This document shows, piece after piece, positions 29,695 through 39,045 of a DNA stretch of 64,000 bases. The stretch covers positions 1,488,001 through 1,552,000 of the forward strand of contig NZ_CP019606.1 of the NCBI RefSeq assembly GCF_001997345.1, given 5' to 3'. The notes beneath the pieces are model-generated. The model was not told the origin of the DNA. It searched no databases and worked only from the letters and a program-made list of their open reading frames with translations. This DNA comes from Tessaracoccus aquimaris. Its GTDB lineage: Bacteria > Actinomycetota > Actinomycetes > Propionibacteriales > Propionibacteriaceae. The position numbers and the translations under genes are program-made. The number at the start of each line of letters is the position of its first letter. Position 1 is the stretch's first letter.

Positions 29695-30660
29695 TCAGTT
29701 TCCTCCCGTCAGGGCGCCCTCGGTGTCCCTGCGCAGCACGAACCGCTGGTAGATCAGGGCCACGGTGAGGGAGATGAAGAAGATGACCACGGCGACGGCG
29801 TTGCCGTATCCGTAGTTGCCGGACAGGCGACCGGTGAGGGCCATGTAGGTGGCCATCGTCGAGGTGCCCGCGGTGGACGAGATGTACTGACCCCAGATGA
29901 TGTAGACGAGGTCGAACAACTGCAGCGAGCCGATGATCGACAGGAACGCCCAGATCCTGATCGTGGGGCCGAGCAGCGGCAGCGTGATCCGCCACTGCGT
30001 CTGCCAGTAGGAGGCCCCGTCGACGGCGGCGGCCTCGGCTAGTTCCTCGGGGATGCCCTGGAGGCCTGCCAGCATGATGATCACGGCGAAGCCGAGGTAC
30101 TTCCACGTGATGATGATCATCAGGGTCCAGATCGCGATCGACGGATCGGCGAGCCAGTCCCGGATCAGCCAGTCGAGCCCCATGTTCCTGAGCGTCTCGT
30201 CGAGCGCGCCACCGCTCTGCAGCATCAGCGACCAGCCGATGCCGACGATGACCTCGGAGATCACGTATGGCACGAAGATCAGCACCCGCACGATGGATCG
30301 GCCGCGCATCTTCTTGTTCAGCAGCAGGGCGACAAGGATCGCGAGCGGCCCCTGCATCACGAGGGAGAAGACGAGGATGAAGGCGTTGTGGCGGAGGGTG
30401 TCGAGGAACGCGGGGTCGGTGAGGATGATCCGGTAGTTCTCGAACCAGACGAAGTCGATCGGCGGGCCGTAGCCCTTCCACTTGAAGAACCCGTAGTAGG
30501 CGGCGGTGATCACCGGGAAGATGACGAAGCCCAGGAAGAGGATCAGCGCCGGGGCGGACATCAGGGCGATCTCCCCGCGCTCCCGCCAGCTCACGCGTCG
30601 CACGCGAGCTGGCGGGAGGGGTTCATTCACCGGGGTGTGCGCCTGTGCGGCGCTCGTCAT
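29695..30660 (-). CDS. Carbohydrate ABC transporter permease, MalF-type
   Basis: A 321-residue inner-membrane permease, six predicted transmembrane segments, beginning after a 25-residue cytoplasmic tail. APALILFLGFVIFPVITAAYYGFF is the first segment, with DFVWFENYRIILTDPAF next (typical of MalF/UgpA). The EAA loop is AEAAAVDGASYWQTQWRITLPLL. ATG 30660 overlaps the binding-protein stop by 4 bases. No ATPase gene is in the operon, so a shared MsiK/MalK-type ATPase elsewhere must drive it, as is common in actinobacteria. Confidence 0.9.
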   Translation of the reverse strand: MTSAAQAHTPVNEPLPPARVRRVSWRERGEIALMSAPALILFLGFVIFPVITAAYYGFFKWKGYGPPIDFVWFENYRIILTDPAFLDTLRHNAFILVFSLVMQGPLAILVALLLNKKMRGRSIVRVLIFVPYVISEVIVGIGWSLMLQSGGALDETLRNMGLDWLIRDWLADPSIAIWTLMIIITWKYLGFAVIIMLAGLQGIPEELAEAAAVDGASYWQTQWRITLPLLGPTIRIWAFLSIIGSLQLFDLVYIIWGQYISSTAGTSTMATYMALTGRLSGNYGYGNAVAVVIFFISLTVALIYQRFVLRRDTEGALTGGN

Positions 30661-31970
30661 TCCTTGGCCGCGGCCGCGTTGACCGAGTCGATCAGGTGCT
30701 GGGCGTCGCCCTTGCCCGCCAGCAGGTCGACGACGGCGGTGTTGAGCGCATTTCCGACGTTCTGGCCGAGCCTCGTGTCGAGCCAGTCCGAGACGAACGA
30801 GGCATTGGCGAGGCCGTCCATGATGGCGATGTTGAATGGCTCGGTGACGGCCTCCTTCGCCTTGGAGTTCAGCGGCGGAACGGAGAACGCCTTGTAGTAG
30901 GCGATCTGCGAGTCGGCCTTGACGATCGTCTGGAGGAACTCGAAGCAGAGCTGCTCGGGGGCGTCTGCGGAGCACGAGTAGCCGCCCATGCCGCCCATCA
31001 CCGCGCCCGGGGCGCCCTTGCTACCGGGGATCTCAGGGAAGGGGAACCAGCTCAGGTCGGCAAGGGGTTCCTTGTTCGGGGTCAGGTCCTTGATGACTCC
31101 CGCGTTCCAGGCGCCCATCAGTTCCATGGCGGCCTTGTGGTTGGCGAGCAGGCCCGCAGACGATCCAGCGCCCTGTTGTGCGGGGGTGGTCAGGAGACCG
31201 TCCTGGAAGGGCTTCGCCGCGACCAGCTTCTCCAGGCTTTCGCCCGCCTTTGTCCAGCACTGGTCCTCGAACTTGCGGGCCTCGATGGTCGCGTCCAGGG
31301 TCTCAGGGCTGCACTCGCGAAGCGCGAGCCAGTAGTACCAGTGCGCGGCAGGCCACGCGTCCTTGGCGCCGAGCGCGATCGGGGTGATGCCTGCGGCCTT
31401 CAGCTTGTCGATGGCGGCGAACAGGTCGTCCATCGTCTTGGGAGCCTCGGTGATGCCCGCCTTGTCGAACAGATCCTGGCTGTACCAGATGCCTCCGGGG
31501 AGGATGGTGTCGGGCATCGCCCACACCTTGTCCTGGTAGGTCATGGCCTCGATGGCGCCCTGGCCGAGTTCCTCGCGCTGCGTGTCGGTCACTGCGCCGC
31601 TGACGTCGCGGAGAAGTCCCGCATCGACCATGTCGTGCATCTTGAGCCCGCCGCGCTGCATGAAGACGTCGGGGGCGTCGGGCGAGTTGAGCGCGGTCTG
31701 GAGCTTGCCGTCGAAGTCCTCGTTCTGCACGGCCTGGGCCCGGATGGTGACGCCGGGATGCGACGCCTCGAACTCGGAGACCAGGTTGTCCCAGAACGCC
31801 TTGCCGTCGCCGGTGGTGGCGTTGTGCCAGAACGTCATCTCGGTCGCTTGGGGGGCTCCGGGCGAGCCGGTCTGCGCAGGGTCACTGGTGGCGGGCGAGC
31901 ACGCCGCGACCCCCAGACAAGCGACGACGGCGACCGACAGGGCCTTGACGCTCCTGATTGCTCGTTTCAT
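30657..31970 (-). CDS. Extracellular carbohydrate-binding lipoprotein of the ABC transporter
   Basis: A 437-residue family 1 solute-binding protein. The N-terminus is a lipoprotein signal (MKRAIRSVK, hydrophobic core, lipobox VAAC with Cys24), so it is anchored outside the membrane. The body shows TEMTFWHNATTGDGKAFWDNLVSEFEASHPGVTI, PDVFMQRGGLKMHDMVDAG, VWAMPDTILPGGIWYSQDLFDKAGI and AMELMGAWNAGVIKDL, all standard for oligosaccharide binders. ATG 31970 has AGGAGG upstream. First gene of the operon; divergent from the LacI regulator. Substrate is probably an oligosaccharide processed by the beta-helix protein. Confidence 0.9.
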   Translation of the reverse strand: MKRAIRSVKALSVAVVACLGVAACSPATSDPAQTGSPGAPQATEMTFWHNATTGDGKAFWDNLVSEFEASHPGVTIRAQAVQNEDFDGKLQTALNSPDAPDVFMQRGGLKMHDMVDAGLLRDVSGAVTDTQREELGQGAIEAMTYQDKVWAMPDTILPGGIWYSQDLFDKAGITEAPKTMDDLFAAIDKLKAAGITPIALGAKDAWPAAHWYYWLALRECSPETLDATIEARKFEDQCWTKAGESLEKLVAAKPFQDGLLTTPAQQGAGSSAGLLANHKAAMELMGAWNAGVIKDLTPNKEPLADLSWFPFPEIPGSKGAPGAVMGGMGGYSCSADAPEQLCFEFLQTIVKADSQIAYYKAFSVPPLNSKAKEAVTEPFNIAIMDGLANASFVSDWLDTRLGQNVGNALNTAVVDLLAGKGDAQHLIDSVNAAAAKE

Positions 31971-31999
31971 TGTTCCTCCTCGTCGAGGATTGAGATAGT

Positions 32000-32007
32000 T
32001 TCGCGAA
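32000..32007. promoter_or_regulatory. Candidate operator site 1 of the sugar locus
   Basis: TTCGCGAA, perfect 8-bp palindrome inside GTTTCGCGAAC, 30 bases ahead of the binding-protein start. LacI-family proteins bind CG-centred palindromes of this kind, so it is a plausible site for the regulator encoded next door. Confidence 0.35.
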
Positions 32008-32085
32008 CCTGCTGGCCGCAGATGTGACCATAAGCGAGCCTTCTGCCCGAGGCAGCCTCCGGCATGGAACACGGAGCAAAGCCCT

Positions 32086-32098
32086 ACGAAACTTTCGT
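32086..32098. promoter_or_regulatory. Candidate operator site 2 of the sugar locus
   Basis: ACGAAACTTTCGT is a perfect 13-bp palindrome around one central base, and carries the CGAAA/TTTCG half-sites typical of actinobacterial LacI sugar regulators. It sits between the divergent binding-protein gene (start 31970) and lacI-type gene (start 32270). The rest of this 299-base gap shows no gene that I can support. Confidence 0.5.
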
Positions 32099-32269
32099 CC
32101 AAGATGCGTCGTTCCGCGATGCGTATCCCCGCGTCGGATGGCATTGTGTGAGCATGCTCCTGCGACGCCGCCCGTTCACGCCCCTTCCCGCTCCACCCGG
32201 CCCGGGCCGGCGCGCGGTGCGAGAGGAAGCGGACGCGGTCCCCTCGCAGGCTCGTCCGCACGGGTCGCT

Positions 32270-33286
32270 GTGAGCCGCCGCGTCACCATCGCCGAGATCG
32301 CCGAGCGGGCGGGGGTGTCGGTCAGCACCGTGTCGAAGGTCCTCAACGGCCGGCCCGGCGTCGGGGCGGCGCGTAGGGACAAGATCCTGGCGATCCTCGA
32401 GGACACCTCGTACCGGAGGCGTGGGGAGGGTCGCCGCTCGCGCAGCGGGCTGATCGACGTGGTCCTTGCCGACGTCTACGGCCTCTGGTCGGCGCGCATC
32501 CTCTTCGGTGCCGAGGGCGAAGCGTCCCGCGCGGGGGTGGCGCTTGTCGTCAGCGCCCTGCACAACCGCACCCTCGGCAACAAGCACTGGGTGGAGAAGT
32601 TCAAGGAGCGACGCTCAGACGGCCTGGTGGTCGTGGCGTCGAAGCTCCGCCCGGAGTTGGGGGCCGAACTGCGGCGGCTCCGGGTGCCATACGTCGTCCT
32701 CGACCCGCTCGGTGCCATTCCCGAGGCGGTACCGACCATCTGCTCGACCAACTTCGCGGGCGCCCGCGACGCGACCCGGCACCTGATCGACCTGGGGCAC
32801 CGGCGCATCGCCGTCATGACGGGACCCTCCGACCTGCCCTACTCGCAGGAACGCCTCGACGGCTACCGCGCCGCCCTCGCCCGGGCGGGTATCGACTTCG
32901 ACGACGACCTGGTGCGCCACGGACACATGGACGAGGAGTCGGGATACCGGCTCGGTTGCTCGCTGCTGGAGCTACCCGACCCGCCGACCGCGGTGTTCAC
33001 CGGCTCGGATCTGCACGCCCACGGCCTCTACACGGCGGCCCGCGAACACAACGTCGCGATCCCCCGCAAGCTCAGCGTGGTCGGCTTCGACAACCTCCAG
33101 TCGGGTGAATGGTGTTCACCGAAGCTGACCACCGTCAACCAACCGCTCGAGGCCATGGGAACCCTCGCGATCCGGATCCTGGTGTCGATGTCGCGCGGCG
33201 TGGAAGAGCCGGTCGGCAGGCGAATGGAACTCGCCACCACGCTGGTGGTGAGGGAGTCGACCGCACCTCCCCCGCCGGGCCGCTGA
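32270..33286 (+). CDS. LacI-family transcriptional regulator
   Basis: A 338-residue repressor with an N-terminal helix-turn-helix (VTIAEIAERAGVSVSTVSKVLNGRPGVG) and a periplasmic-binding-protein-like sensor domain (LIDVVLADVYGLWSARIL, ATRHLIDLGHRRIAVMTGP, AVFTGSDLHAHGLYTAAREHN, LSVVGFDNLQSGEWCSPKLTTVNQP). It most likely controls the divergent sugar ABC operon in response to the imported sugar. GTG 32270 begins at the conserved HTH; the ribosome-binding site is weak and longer starts exist upstream. Residue SKVLNG is the hinge-side recognition helix. Confidence 0.9.
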   Translation: MSRRVTIAEIAERAGVSVSTVSKVLNGRPGVGAARRDKILAILEDTSYRRRGEGRRSRSGLIDVVLADVYGLWSARILFGAEGEASRAGVALVVSALHNRTLGNKHWVEKFKERRSDGLVVVASKLRPELGAELRRLRVPYVVLDPLGAIPEAVPTICSTNFAGARDATRHLIDLGHRRIAVMTGPSDLPYSQERLDGYRAALARAGIDFDDDLVRHGHMDEESGYRLGCSLLELPDPPTAVFTGSDLHAHGLYTAAREHNVAIPRKLSVVGFDNLQSGEWCSPKLTTVNQPLEAMGTLAIRILVSMSRGVEEPVGRRMELATTLVVRESTAPPPPGR

Positions 33287-33289
33287 GCA

Positions 33290-34093
33290 CTACCGCTGGG
33301 TGCCGAGTCGGCTCACGACATCGTCCATCGTCCTGGCGGCCGGTGCCGCGGGCAGCCCCAGCCGGGCGACCAGTTCCAGTTGCCACGGCATCCTGAGCCG
33401 GGCGCGGCCGATCAGGTCCGCGTCACCAAGCAGCGCCGGGTCACCCTGCGTGACCGCGCCTCCACACACGACGGCGACCTCGTCGGCCCAGGCGAGGGCG
33501 AGGTCGACGTCGTGGGTCGCGAGGACCACGGTCGTGTCCAGTCGGCGCAGCGTGTCAAGCAGTTCGCCGACCCCCATCGGGTCGAGCCCGGCGGTCGGCT
33601 CGTCCAGCAGCAGCACCTCGGGGCGCATCGCGACGGCGCCCGCGATGGCGACGCGCTTGCGTTCGCCGTAGCTGAGGTGGTGGGTCGGGCGTTCGGCGAG
33701 GTGCGTGATCGACAGCAGGTCGAGGGCCTCCTCGACGCGGGCCCATGCGGCCGAGTCGTCGAGGCCGAGGTTGAGCGGGCCGAAGGACACGTCCTGCGTC
33801 ACGTCGGCGGAGAACAGTTGGGCGTCCGGGTCCTGCAGCACCAACTGGACGAGGCGGCGGTGCGCGCGCAGCGACGCCCGGTCGTGGCTAAGCGGACGAC
33901 CGCCGACCTCGACCCTTCCCGCCGACGGGCGCAGTGCCCCGGACAGGCAGCGCAGCAGCGTCGTCTTGCCAGAGCCGTTGGCGCCGAGCAGGGCGATCCT
34001 CCGTCCCGCGGCGATCCGCAGGGTGGCGTCGCGGAGCACGACGTGGTCATGGAAGCCCGCCGTGAGGTCGACGGCGGCGAGGAGGGCGCTCAT
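33290..34093 (-). CDS. cbiO: Cobalt ECF transporter ATPase CbiO
   Basis: A 267-residue ABC ATPase. Walker [14 protein letters not shown]-loop [22 protein letters not shown], signature [17 protein letters not shown], Walker [15 protein letters not shown] and switch His in [11 protein letters not shown]. It energises Co2+ uptake with CbiM, CbiN and CbiQ. The 3' end faces the LacI gene with only 3 bases between stops, so transcripts converge. It overlaps cbiQ by 4 bases. Confidence 0.92.
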   Translation of the reverse strand: MSALLAAVDLTAGFHDHVVLRDATLRIAAGRRIALLGANGSGKTTLLRCLSGALRPSAGRVEVGGRPLSHDRASLRAHRRLVQLVLQDPDAQLFSADVTQDVSFGPLNLGLDDSAAWARVEEALDLLSITHLAERPTHHLSYGERKRVAIAGAVAMRPEVLLLDEPTAGLDPMGVGELLDTLRRLDTTVVLATHDVDLALAWADEVAVVCGGAVTQGDPALLGDADLIGRARLRMPWQLELVARLGLPAAPAARTMDDVVSRLGTQR

Positions 34094-34851
34094 GACAGCA
34101 CCCAGCAGGCGGCCCAGACGCCCGCGACGCTGGCGACCGCGCCACAGACGAAGCCCCAGTTGCGTTGTCTGCGGGGGCTCAGCGTGCGCATCGCTTCCTC
34201 GTAGCCGCGGCCCTCCAGTCCCCGCTGGAGCGCGGTCGCCCGTGCCCAGGTGCGCAGGATGATGCTGCCGAGGGTGTCGGCGACCGCGCGCCAGCGGCGG
34301 CGCCACGAGGCCGCGTCACCCAACCGGGCGACCTGCGCCTGGCGGACGGCGAGCGCAGTCGACAGCAGCACGAACAGCAGGCGGTACATCAGGGAGGCGA
34401 CGTCGAGGAGCGGGTCGGGCACGCGCAGCGAACGCATCCAGGTGACGACGTCGACCATGGGCGTGGTCGTCGCGACGACCATCAGCGCGAGGGTCCCGGC
34501 GACGCCGTGCGCGACGAGGCCGAGCGCGGTGCCCAGCCCGTCGGGACTGATCCTCAGGCCTCCGATCCCCCACCCGGTGCCGCCGAACTGGAAGGCCACC
34601 GGCAGCGAGCCCATCACCAGGAAGGTGAGCGGGGCGATCATGACGGTGAGCAGCAGGCCCGGCCGGATCCGGGCGGGACCGACGATGAAGAAGACCGACA
34701 CCGCCGCGACAAGGACGCAGCCGGGCCAGGCGGGCGTCAGCAGCGCGGTGAGGACGAGCGAGACGCTGAGGAGCACCTTCTCCCCCACTCGACGGCGCCG
34801 CCAGGGGCTGGCCCAGGCGGCGTCGTCGATGGTGGTCTGGTGGCTAGTCAC
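34090..34851 (-). CDS. cbiQ: Cobalt ECF transporter transmembrane protein CbiQ
   Basis: A 253-residue membrane protein with several hydrophobic segments ([43 protein letters not shown]). The A-R-G coupling motifs [19 protein letters not shown] resemble the CbiQ/EcfT coupling helices that dock on CbiO. GTG 34851 is used; it overlaps cbiN by 8 bases, in keeping with the tight operon. Confidence 0.9.
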   Translation of the reverse strand: MTSHQTTIDDAAWASPWRRRRVGEKVLLSVSLVLTALLTPAWPGCVLVAAVSVFFIVGPARIRPGLLLTVMIAPLTFLVMGSLPVAFQFGGTGWGIGGLRISPDGLGTALGLVAHGVAGTLALMVVATTTPMVDVVTWMRSLRVPDPLLDVASLMYRLLFVLLSTALAVRQAQVARLGDAASWRRRWRAVADTLGSIILRTWARATALQRGLEGRGYEEAMRTLSPRRQRNWGFVCGAVASVAGVWAACWVLS

Positions 34852-35173
34852 CGCTGGCGACCGGCTCCAGTTCGCGCCTGATGGCGGCGCGTCCGCGGAG
34901 CTGGCCGAGCGCGAACCCGAGCACCGCGCCCCCGATCGCCGCCTGGAGGGCGAACAGCCCGGACTCGATCTCACCCGAGCCGGGTTCGAAGACGGGGCGG
35001 AACCAGGGCTCGACGCCCCGCTCCTCGAGGATGCCCGTGACGGTGGCGTCGGTACCGCCGAAGGCCTCTTCACCGTCGGCCGGCTGAGGGGCCATGGCGA
35101 AGCTGATCGCGAAGATCAGCGCGATGATGGCGACGAGCCCGGCGCCGATGAACCAATCCTTACGCTGAAACAC
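34844..35173 (-). CDS. cbiN: Cobalt transport protein CbiN
   Basis: A 109-residue small membrane protein with an N-terminal helix ([19 protein letters not shown]) and a C-terminal helix ([21 protein letters not shown]) around a soluble loop with [33 protein letters not shown]. This architecture and size fit CbiN, the accessory component of the Cbi cobalt transporter. It overlaps cbiM by 14 bases. Confidence 0.9.
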   Translation of the reverse strand: MFQRKDWFIGAGLVAIIALIFAISFAMAPQPADGEEAFGGTDATVTGILEERGVEPWFRPVFEPGSGEIESGLFALQAAIGGAVLGFALGQLRGRAAIRRELEPVASGD

Positions 35174-35846
35174 CGACGGCCTCCTTCTGCTTGAGCACGC
35201 CGAGCCGGATCAGCTCGGGCTTAGCCACCCGGGTGAAGAACCCGAACAGCAGCACCCCGAGGACGCCCTCGGCGATCGCGAGCGGGATCTGGGTGAGGGC
35301 GAAGACGCTGAGGAACTTCGCGAGCGCCCCGCCGAAGCCCTCGGTGGCGTCGGGGTGCGCGATGGCCAACTGGAGCGAGGTGACGCAGTAGGTGACCAGG
35401 TCGGCCACGGCCATGGCCGAGAACACGCCGAGCCAGGTGGGTGCCGAGACCCTGCGCAGCAGCTTCCACATCGCATAGCCGGCCCAAGGGCCCGCGATCG
35501 CCATCGAGAAGACGTTTGCGCCGAGCGTCGTCAGGCCTCCGTGGGCGAGCAGCAGGGCCTGGAACAGGAGCACGACGGTGCCGAGGAAGGCCATCACGGG
35601 TGGCCCGAACAGGATGGCGCCCGCGCCTGTCCCGGTGGGGTGCGAGGAGCTGCCCGTCACCGACGGGAGCTTGATGGCGGACAGGACGAACGTGAAGGCG
35701 CCCGCCGCGGCCAGCAGCAGCTTGTTCTCGGGCGACTCCTTCGACGCGCGGATGACGGCGCGCGCGCCGTGGATCACGAAGGGGGTTGAGGCGGCGAACC
35801 ATGCCGCGCATTGAAGGGGTGGTAGGAACCCCTCTGCGATGTGCAT
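35160..35846 (-). CDS. cbiM: Cobalt ECF transporter substrate-capture protein CbiM
   Basis: A 228-residue integral membrane protein. The N-terminal MHIAEGFLP loop contributes the metal site (Met1, His2 and a later His), and [54 protein letters not shown] is the CbiM signature region (read over positions about 35,480-35,660). ATG 35846. It is the first gene of cbiMNQO, directly behind riboswitch 2. The presence of CbiM+CbiN favours cobalt over nickel. Confidence 0.93.
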   Translation of the reverse strand: MHIAEGFLPPLQCAAWFAASTPFVIHGARAVIRASKESPENKLLLAAAGAFTFVLSAIKLPSVTGSSSHPTGTGAGAILFGPPVMAFLGTVVLLFQALLLAHGGLTTLGANVFSMAIAGPWAGYAMWKLLRRVSAPTWLGVFSAMAVADLVTYCVTSLQLAIAHPDATEGFGGALAKFLSVFALTQIPLAIAEGVLGVLLFGFFTRVAKPELIRLGVLKQKEAVGVSA

Positions 35847-35874
35847 CGCAGATCTCCTTTCGACGGGATCTCGC

Positions 35875-36018
35875 GTCCCGTGCTTCCAGGTCGAACAGGT
35901 TGAGTTCCTGACTTCCGCATCGCGTGCGGCTCACAGTGGCGCGACCGTCCCGGCTGATTCCCGGGTTCCTCTCGCTGTTCGAGCTTTGTACTTGTGGGGC
36001 CAGTCTTGCAGCCGGGAT
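35875..36018 (-). promoter_or_regulatory. Cobalamin riboswitch 2, upstream of cbiM
   Basis: On the minus strand the core reads GAGGAACCCGGGAATCAGCC, then GGTCGCGCCACTGTGA (complement of 35931-35942), followed 3' by the AGTCAGGAACT element. The CTGCAAGACT segment at the 5' end is shared with riboswitch 3. It should repress cobalt uptake when B12 is plentiful. Boundaries approximate. Confidence 0.9.
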
Positions 36019-36048
36019 TCCGGGCGGATCGGCGGGGTCGGATAGCCG

Positions 36049-37148
36049 TCAGGAGCGCCCGACGACGGTGCCTGCGCGGTCGATGCAGACGACGTCGACC
36101 GCCACGGGGGCCCCCTTGAGGACCCGCATCGCCTGGTCGCGCGCCGCGGCGGCGACGGCGTCTCCGAGGGGGACGCCCGCCGCCTCGCAGGCCTGCAGTG
36201 CCCCCATGGCGGTGTTGGCGGCGCGGACGACGGCCACCAGGTCGGGCGTGGCTCCGGCCGAGGAGGCCAGGTCGGCGAGATGGCCCGTGTCGACGGAGGT
36301 GCGGTGCGAGTGGAGGTCGAGGTGGCCGTTGGCGAGCTTGCTGAGCTTGGCAAACCCGCCCACCAGCGACAGCCGCTCGACGGGGTGCCTGCCGACGTAC
36401 TTCAGGACGGCGCCCGCGAAGTCGCCCATGTCGAGCAGCGCCAACTCGTCGAGGCCGAAGAGTTCGGTCGCCACCCGCTCTGACGTCGACCCCGTGCAGC
36501 CCGCGAGGTGCTGCAGGCCGGCCGCGCGGGCGACATCGACGCCGCGGCGGATCGAGTCGATCCACGCGCTGCACGAGTAGGGCACCACGACGCCGGTGGT
36601 GCCGAGGATCGAGATGCCCCCGACGATGCCGATCCGCGGGTTCCACGTCCGCCGGGCAAGCTCTGCTCCCCGTCGACGGAGATCTCGACGACGACGTCGG
36701 TGGCCACCCCGTGGCGCGCCGACACCTCGGCGAGGTTGTCGGCGATGTAGCGGCGCGGCACCGGGTTGATGGCGGGCTCGCCGACGTCGAGGGGCAGCCC
36801 GGGCAGCGTCACGGTGCCGACGCCCGCTCCCCCGACGAAGCGGACGCCCGCGCCCGGCGGTGCCTGGGAGACGGCTACCCGGACGATGGCGCCGTGCGTC
36901 ACGTCGGGGTCGTCGCCGGAGTCCTTGACGACCGCCCCCTCGGCCCGCCGCGGCGTCAGTGACTCGTGCGTCAGGGTGAACGTCGGGCGGTGGCCGCCGG
37001 GAAGCGTCACCTCGACCGCGTCGGGGAACCGGCCGGACAGCAGCGCCTCCCAGGCTGCCTTCGCGGCGGCAGCGGAGCAGGCGCCGGTCGTCCAGCCAGG
37101 CCGCAGTCCCGACGAGCGGAGTTGGCCCTTGCGTCCTCCCTCGGACAC
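36049..37148 (-). CDS. cbiD: Cobalt-precorrin-5B C1-methyltransferase CbiD (frame broken by one base)
   Basis: The C1-methyltransferase of the anaerobic pathway, about 366 residues when repaired. The 5' part has RPGWTTGACSAAAAKAAWEALLSG, VKDSGDDPDVTHG, FVGGAGVGTVTLPGLPLDVGEPAINPVPR. The 3' part has GIVGGISILGTTGVVVPYSCSAW, CTGSTSERVA, GDFAGAVLKYVGRH and LSLVGGFAKLSKLANGHLDLHS. They are in different frames; adding one base at about 36660-36665 gives DGEQELARRTWNPRIGIVGG and joins them. GTG 37148 starts two bases beyond cbiC. CbiD marks the early-cobalt (anaerobic) route. Confidence 0.9.
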
Positions 37149-37150
37149 GC

Positions 37151-37798
37151 TCAGTCCTGTCGGGAGGTGTTGGTCAGTTCGTCGGTGGAGGCGATCGCGT
37201 TGACGGCGGCCACCGTCATGGCGCTGCCGCCGCGCCGTCCGCGCACGACCAGGTACTCCAGCCCTAGGTCGTTGGCGGCGAGCGCCTCCTTCGACTCGGC
37301 GGCGCCGACGAAGCCGACGGGGATGCCGACGACCGCGGCCGGCCGAACCCCGGTCGCACGGACCACCTCCAGCAGTCGGAACAGCGCGGTCGGCGCGTTC
37401 CCGATGGCGACGACGGCCCCCTCGAGGCGCGGCAGCCACAGGTCGACCGCGGCCATGGTCTTGGTGATCCCCTCGCGCCGGGCGACCTCGGCGAGCGCGG
37501 GGTCCTTGATGTGGCAGATCACGTCGTTGGAGCGCGGGAGGCGCGAGGTGATGATGCCGGTGGCGACCATCGACGAGTCGCACAGGATCGCGGCCCCCGC
37601 CCGCAGTGCTGCGTTGGCGCGTGCCACCACGGCGGGAGTGAAGGCCACGTCGTCGGCGATGTCGGTGGCCCCGGCGGCGTGCACCATGCGCACCACGACT
37701 CGGCTCACGTCTTCGGGGAACCGGGCAAGGTCGGTCTCGTCGCGGATGATCCGGAACGACTCCTCGTAGATCTCGGCCCCCGTCCTCAGGTAGTTCAT
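37151..37798 (-). CDS. cbiC: Precorrin-8X / cobalt-precorrin-8 methylmutase
   Basis: A 215-residue CobH/CbiC methylmutase that shifts the C11 methyl to C12 to form (hydrogeno)cobyrinic acid. Signatures: [35 protein letters not shown] (start), [25 protein letters not shown]-like [32 protein letters not shown] (read over 37,370-37,460) and [20 protein letters not shown] 37798 behind AGGAGG; overlaps the upstream gene by 4 bases. Confidence 0.94.
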   Translation of the reverse strand: MNYLRTGAEIYEESFRIIRDETDLARFPEDVSRVVVRMVHAAGATDIADDVAFTPAVVARANAALRAGAAILCDSSMVATGIITSRLPRSNDVICHIKDPALAEVARREGITKTMAAVDLWLPRLEGAVVAIGNAPTALFRLLEVVRATGVRPAAVVGIPVGFVGAAESKEALAANDLGLEYLVVRGRRGGSAMTVAAVNAIASTDELTNTSRQD

Positions 37799-39045
37799 CG
37801 TTCCTCCTGCCCGACGAGCGCCGTGAAGATGGCCTGCCGTACCGACGGGGCGGCGAAGATCGCGTCGCGGACCGCCCGGGAGCGCTGTGGTTCCCGGTTC
37901 CCGACGACGGCGATCGTCACGCCGCCGGCCGACTGCGAGGCCGCCGTCCAGGCGGAGCCGCCTGGGGCGTGGTCGGCGCGGACGCAGAACGCGTGCTCTC
38001 GCTCTGCCTCGGCCGCGACCGCGGCGTTGACCCGCGGGTCGTCGGTGGCGGCCAACGCGTACCAGGCGCCCGAGAGGTCGCCGTCGCGGTAGCCCCGGCG
38101 CTGCCAGCGGAGCCGCCCCGCCTCGGCGAGCCTGACCAGTCCGGGGGTGGCCTCCGGCGCGATCAAGGTGACGTCGGCGCCCGAGTCGAGGAGCCTTTGG
38201 ACCCGTCGAGAGGAGACGCGGCCAGCGCCGACCACGACGACGCTTCGCCCCTGCAGCAGCAGCCCCGTCAGGTAAGCGGGCGAGCCGGAGGGGGTGGCGT
38301 CGGGCAGCGTCTCGCGGTAGCGGTCGATGACGACCTCGGCCAGTTCGTCGCAGTCGCCGATCACCTCGGCGAGGCGTACCTCGGCGTCGGGGTGCGCTGC
38401 GGCCCAGGCCTCGGCCTGTTCGAAGGTCCACTGCCGCAGTCTCCCGGGGAAGAGCCAGTGGCCCATCACGACGATCCTGCGGGCGCCACCGGCGTAGGCG
38501 CGGTCGAGGCCGTCGGGCAGTCTCGGGTCGGTGACCTGGATGAAGCAGGGCTCGACGGCGCCCCATCCGCCCTGTTCGTAGTGCATCCGGGCGAGCCGGA
38601 CGTGGTCGGCGTTGGCCTCGGCGACCAGCGCGCCGCGGCCGACGAAGACCAGGGTCGCCTCGCCGGGTTCCCAGTCGCCAAGCGCCGCGTCGAGCCTCTG
38701 TCGGACGGCGTCGGTGAGCCGCGGGTCGGCACCGAGGTGGCCCGCGTAGTCGATCCGCGCCTCGGGCACCGACTCGAGGGCCTCCTCGATGAAGGCCGGG
38801 ATGTCATTGCGGACGTGCCCGCCGGTGCCGAGCATCAGGGGCACCACGACCGCCCGCCCGGCCGGTTCGTCGGCGACCACCTCCCGCAGGGCGTCGGGGA
38901 TCGTGGGCAGGCTCAGTTCGACGAAGCCGACGGCGACCCGCGCGTCGGGCAGCATCCGGGCGACCCGTTCGCCGAGGCGTCGGCATACGGCCTCGCCTGC
39001 CGCGTCGCGGGTGCCGTGGGCGGCGATGATCAGTGGGGTGCTCAT
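37795..39045 (-). CDS. Fusion of sirohydrochlorin cobaltochelatase (CbiX) and precorrin-2 dehydrogenase (SirC/CysG-N)
   Basis: A 416-residue bifunctional protein. The first ~240 residues are CbiX-like: [24 protein letters not shown] with the metal-site His, [33 protein letters not shown] with the second His, and the repeated half VFVGRGAL and [17 protein letters not shown]. The last ~150 are a SirC/CysG N-terminal domain: [51 protein letters not shown] and [22 protein letters not shown]. Together they oxidise precorrin-2 to sirohydrochlorin and insert cobalt. ATG 39045 is 177 bases inside a longer open frame. Confidence 0.9.
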   Translation of the reverse strand: MSTPLIIAAHGTRDAAGEAVCRRLGERVARMLPDARVAVGFVELSLPTIPDALREVVADEPAGRAVVVPLMLGTGGHVRNDIPAFIEEALESVPEARIDYAGHLGADPRLTDAVRQRLDAALGDWEPGEATLVFVGRGALVAEANADHVRLARMHYEQGGWGAVEPCFIQVTDPRLPDGLDRAYAGGARRIVVMGHWLFPGRLRQWTFEQAEAWAAAHPDAEVRLAEVIGDCDELAEVVIDRYRETLPDATPSGSPAYLTGLLLQGRSVVVVGAGRVSSRRVQRLLDSGADVTLIAPEATPGLVRLAEAGRLRWQRRGYRDGDLSGAWYALAATDDPRVNAAVAAEAEREHAFCVRADHAPGGSAWTAASQSAGGVTIAVVGNREPQRSRAVRDAIFAAPSVRQAIFTALVGQEER

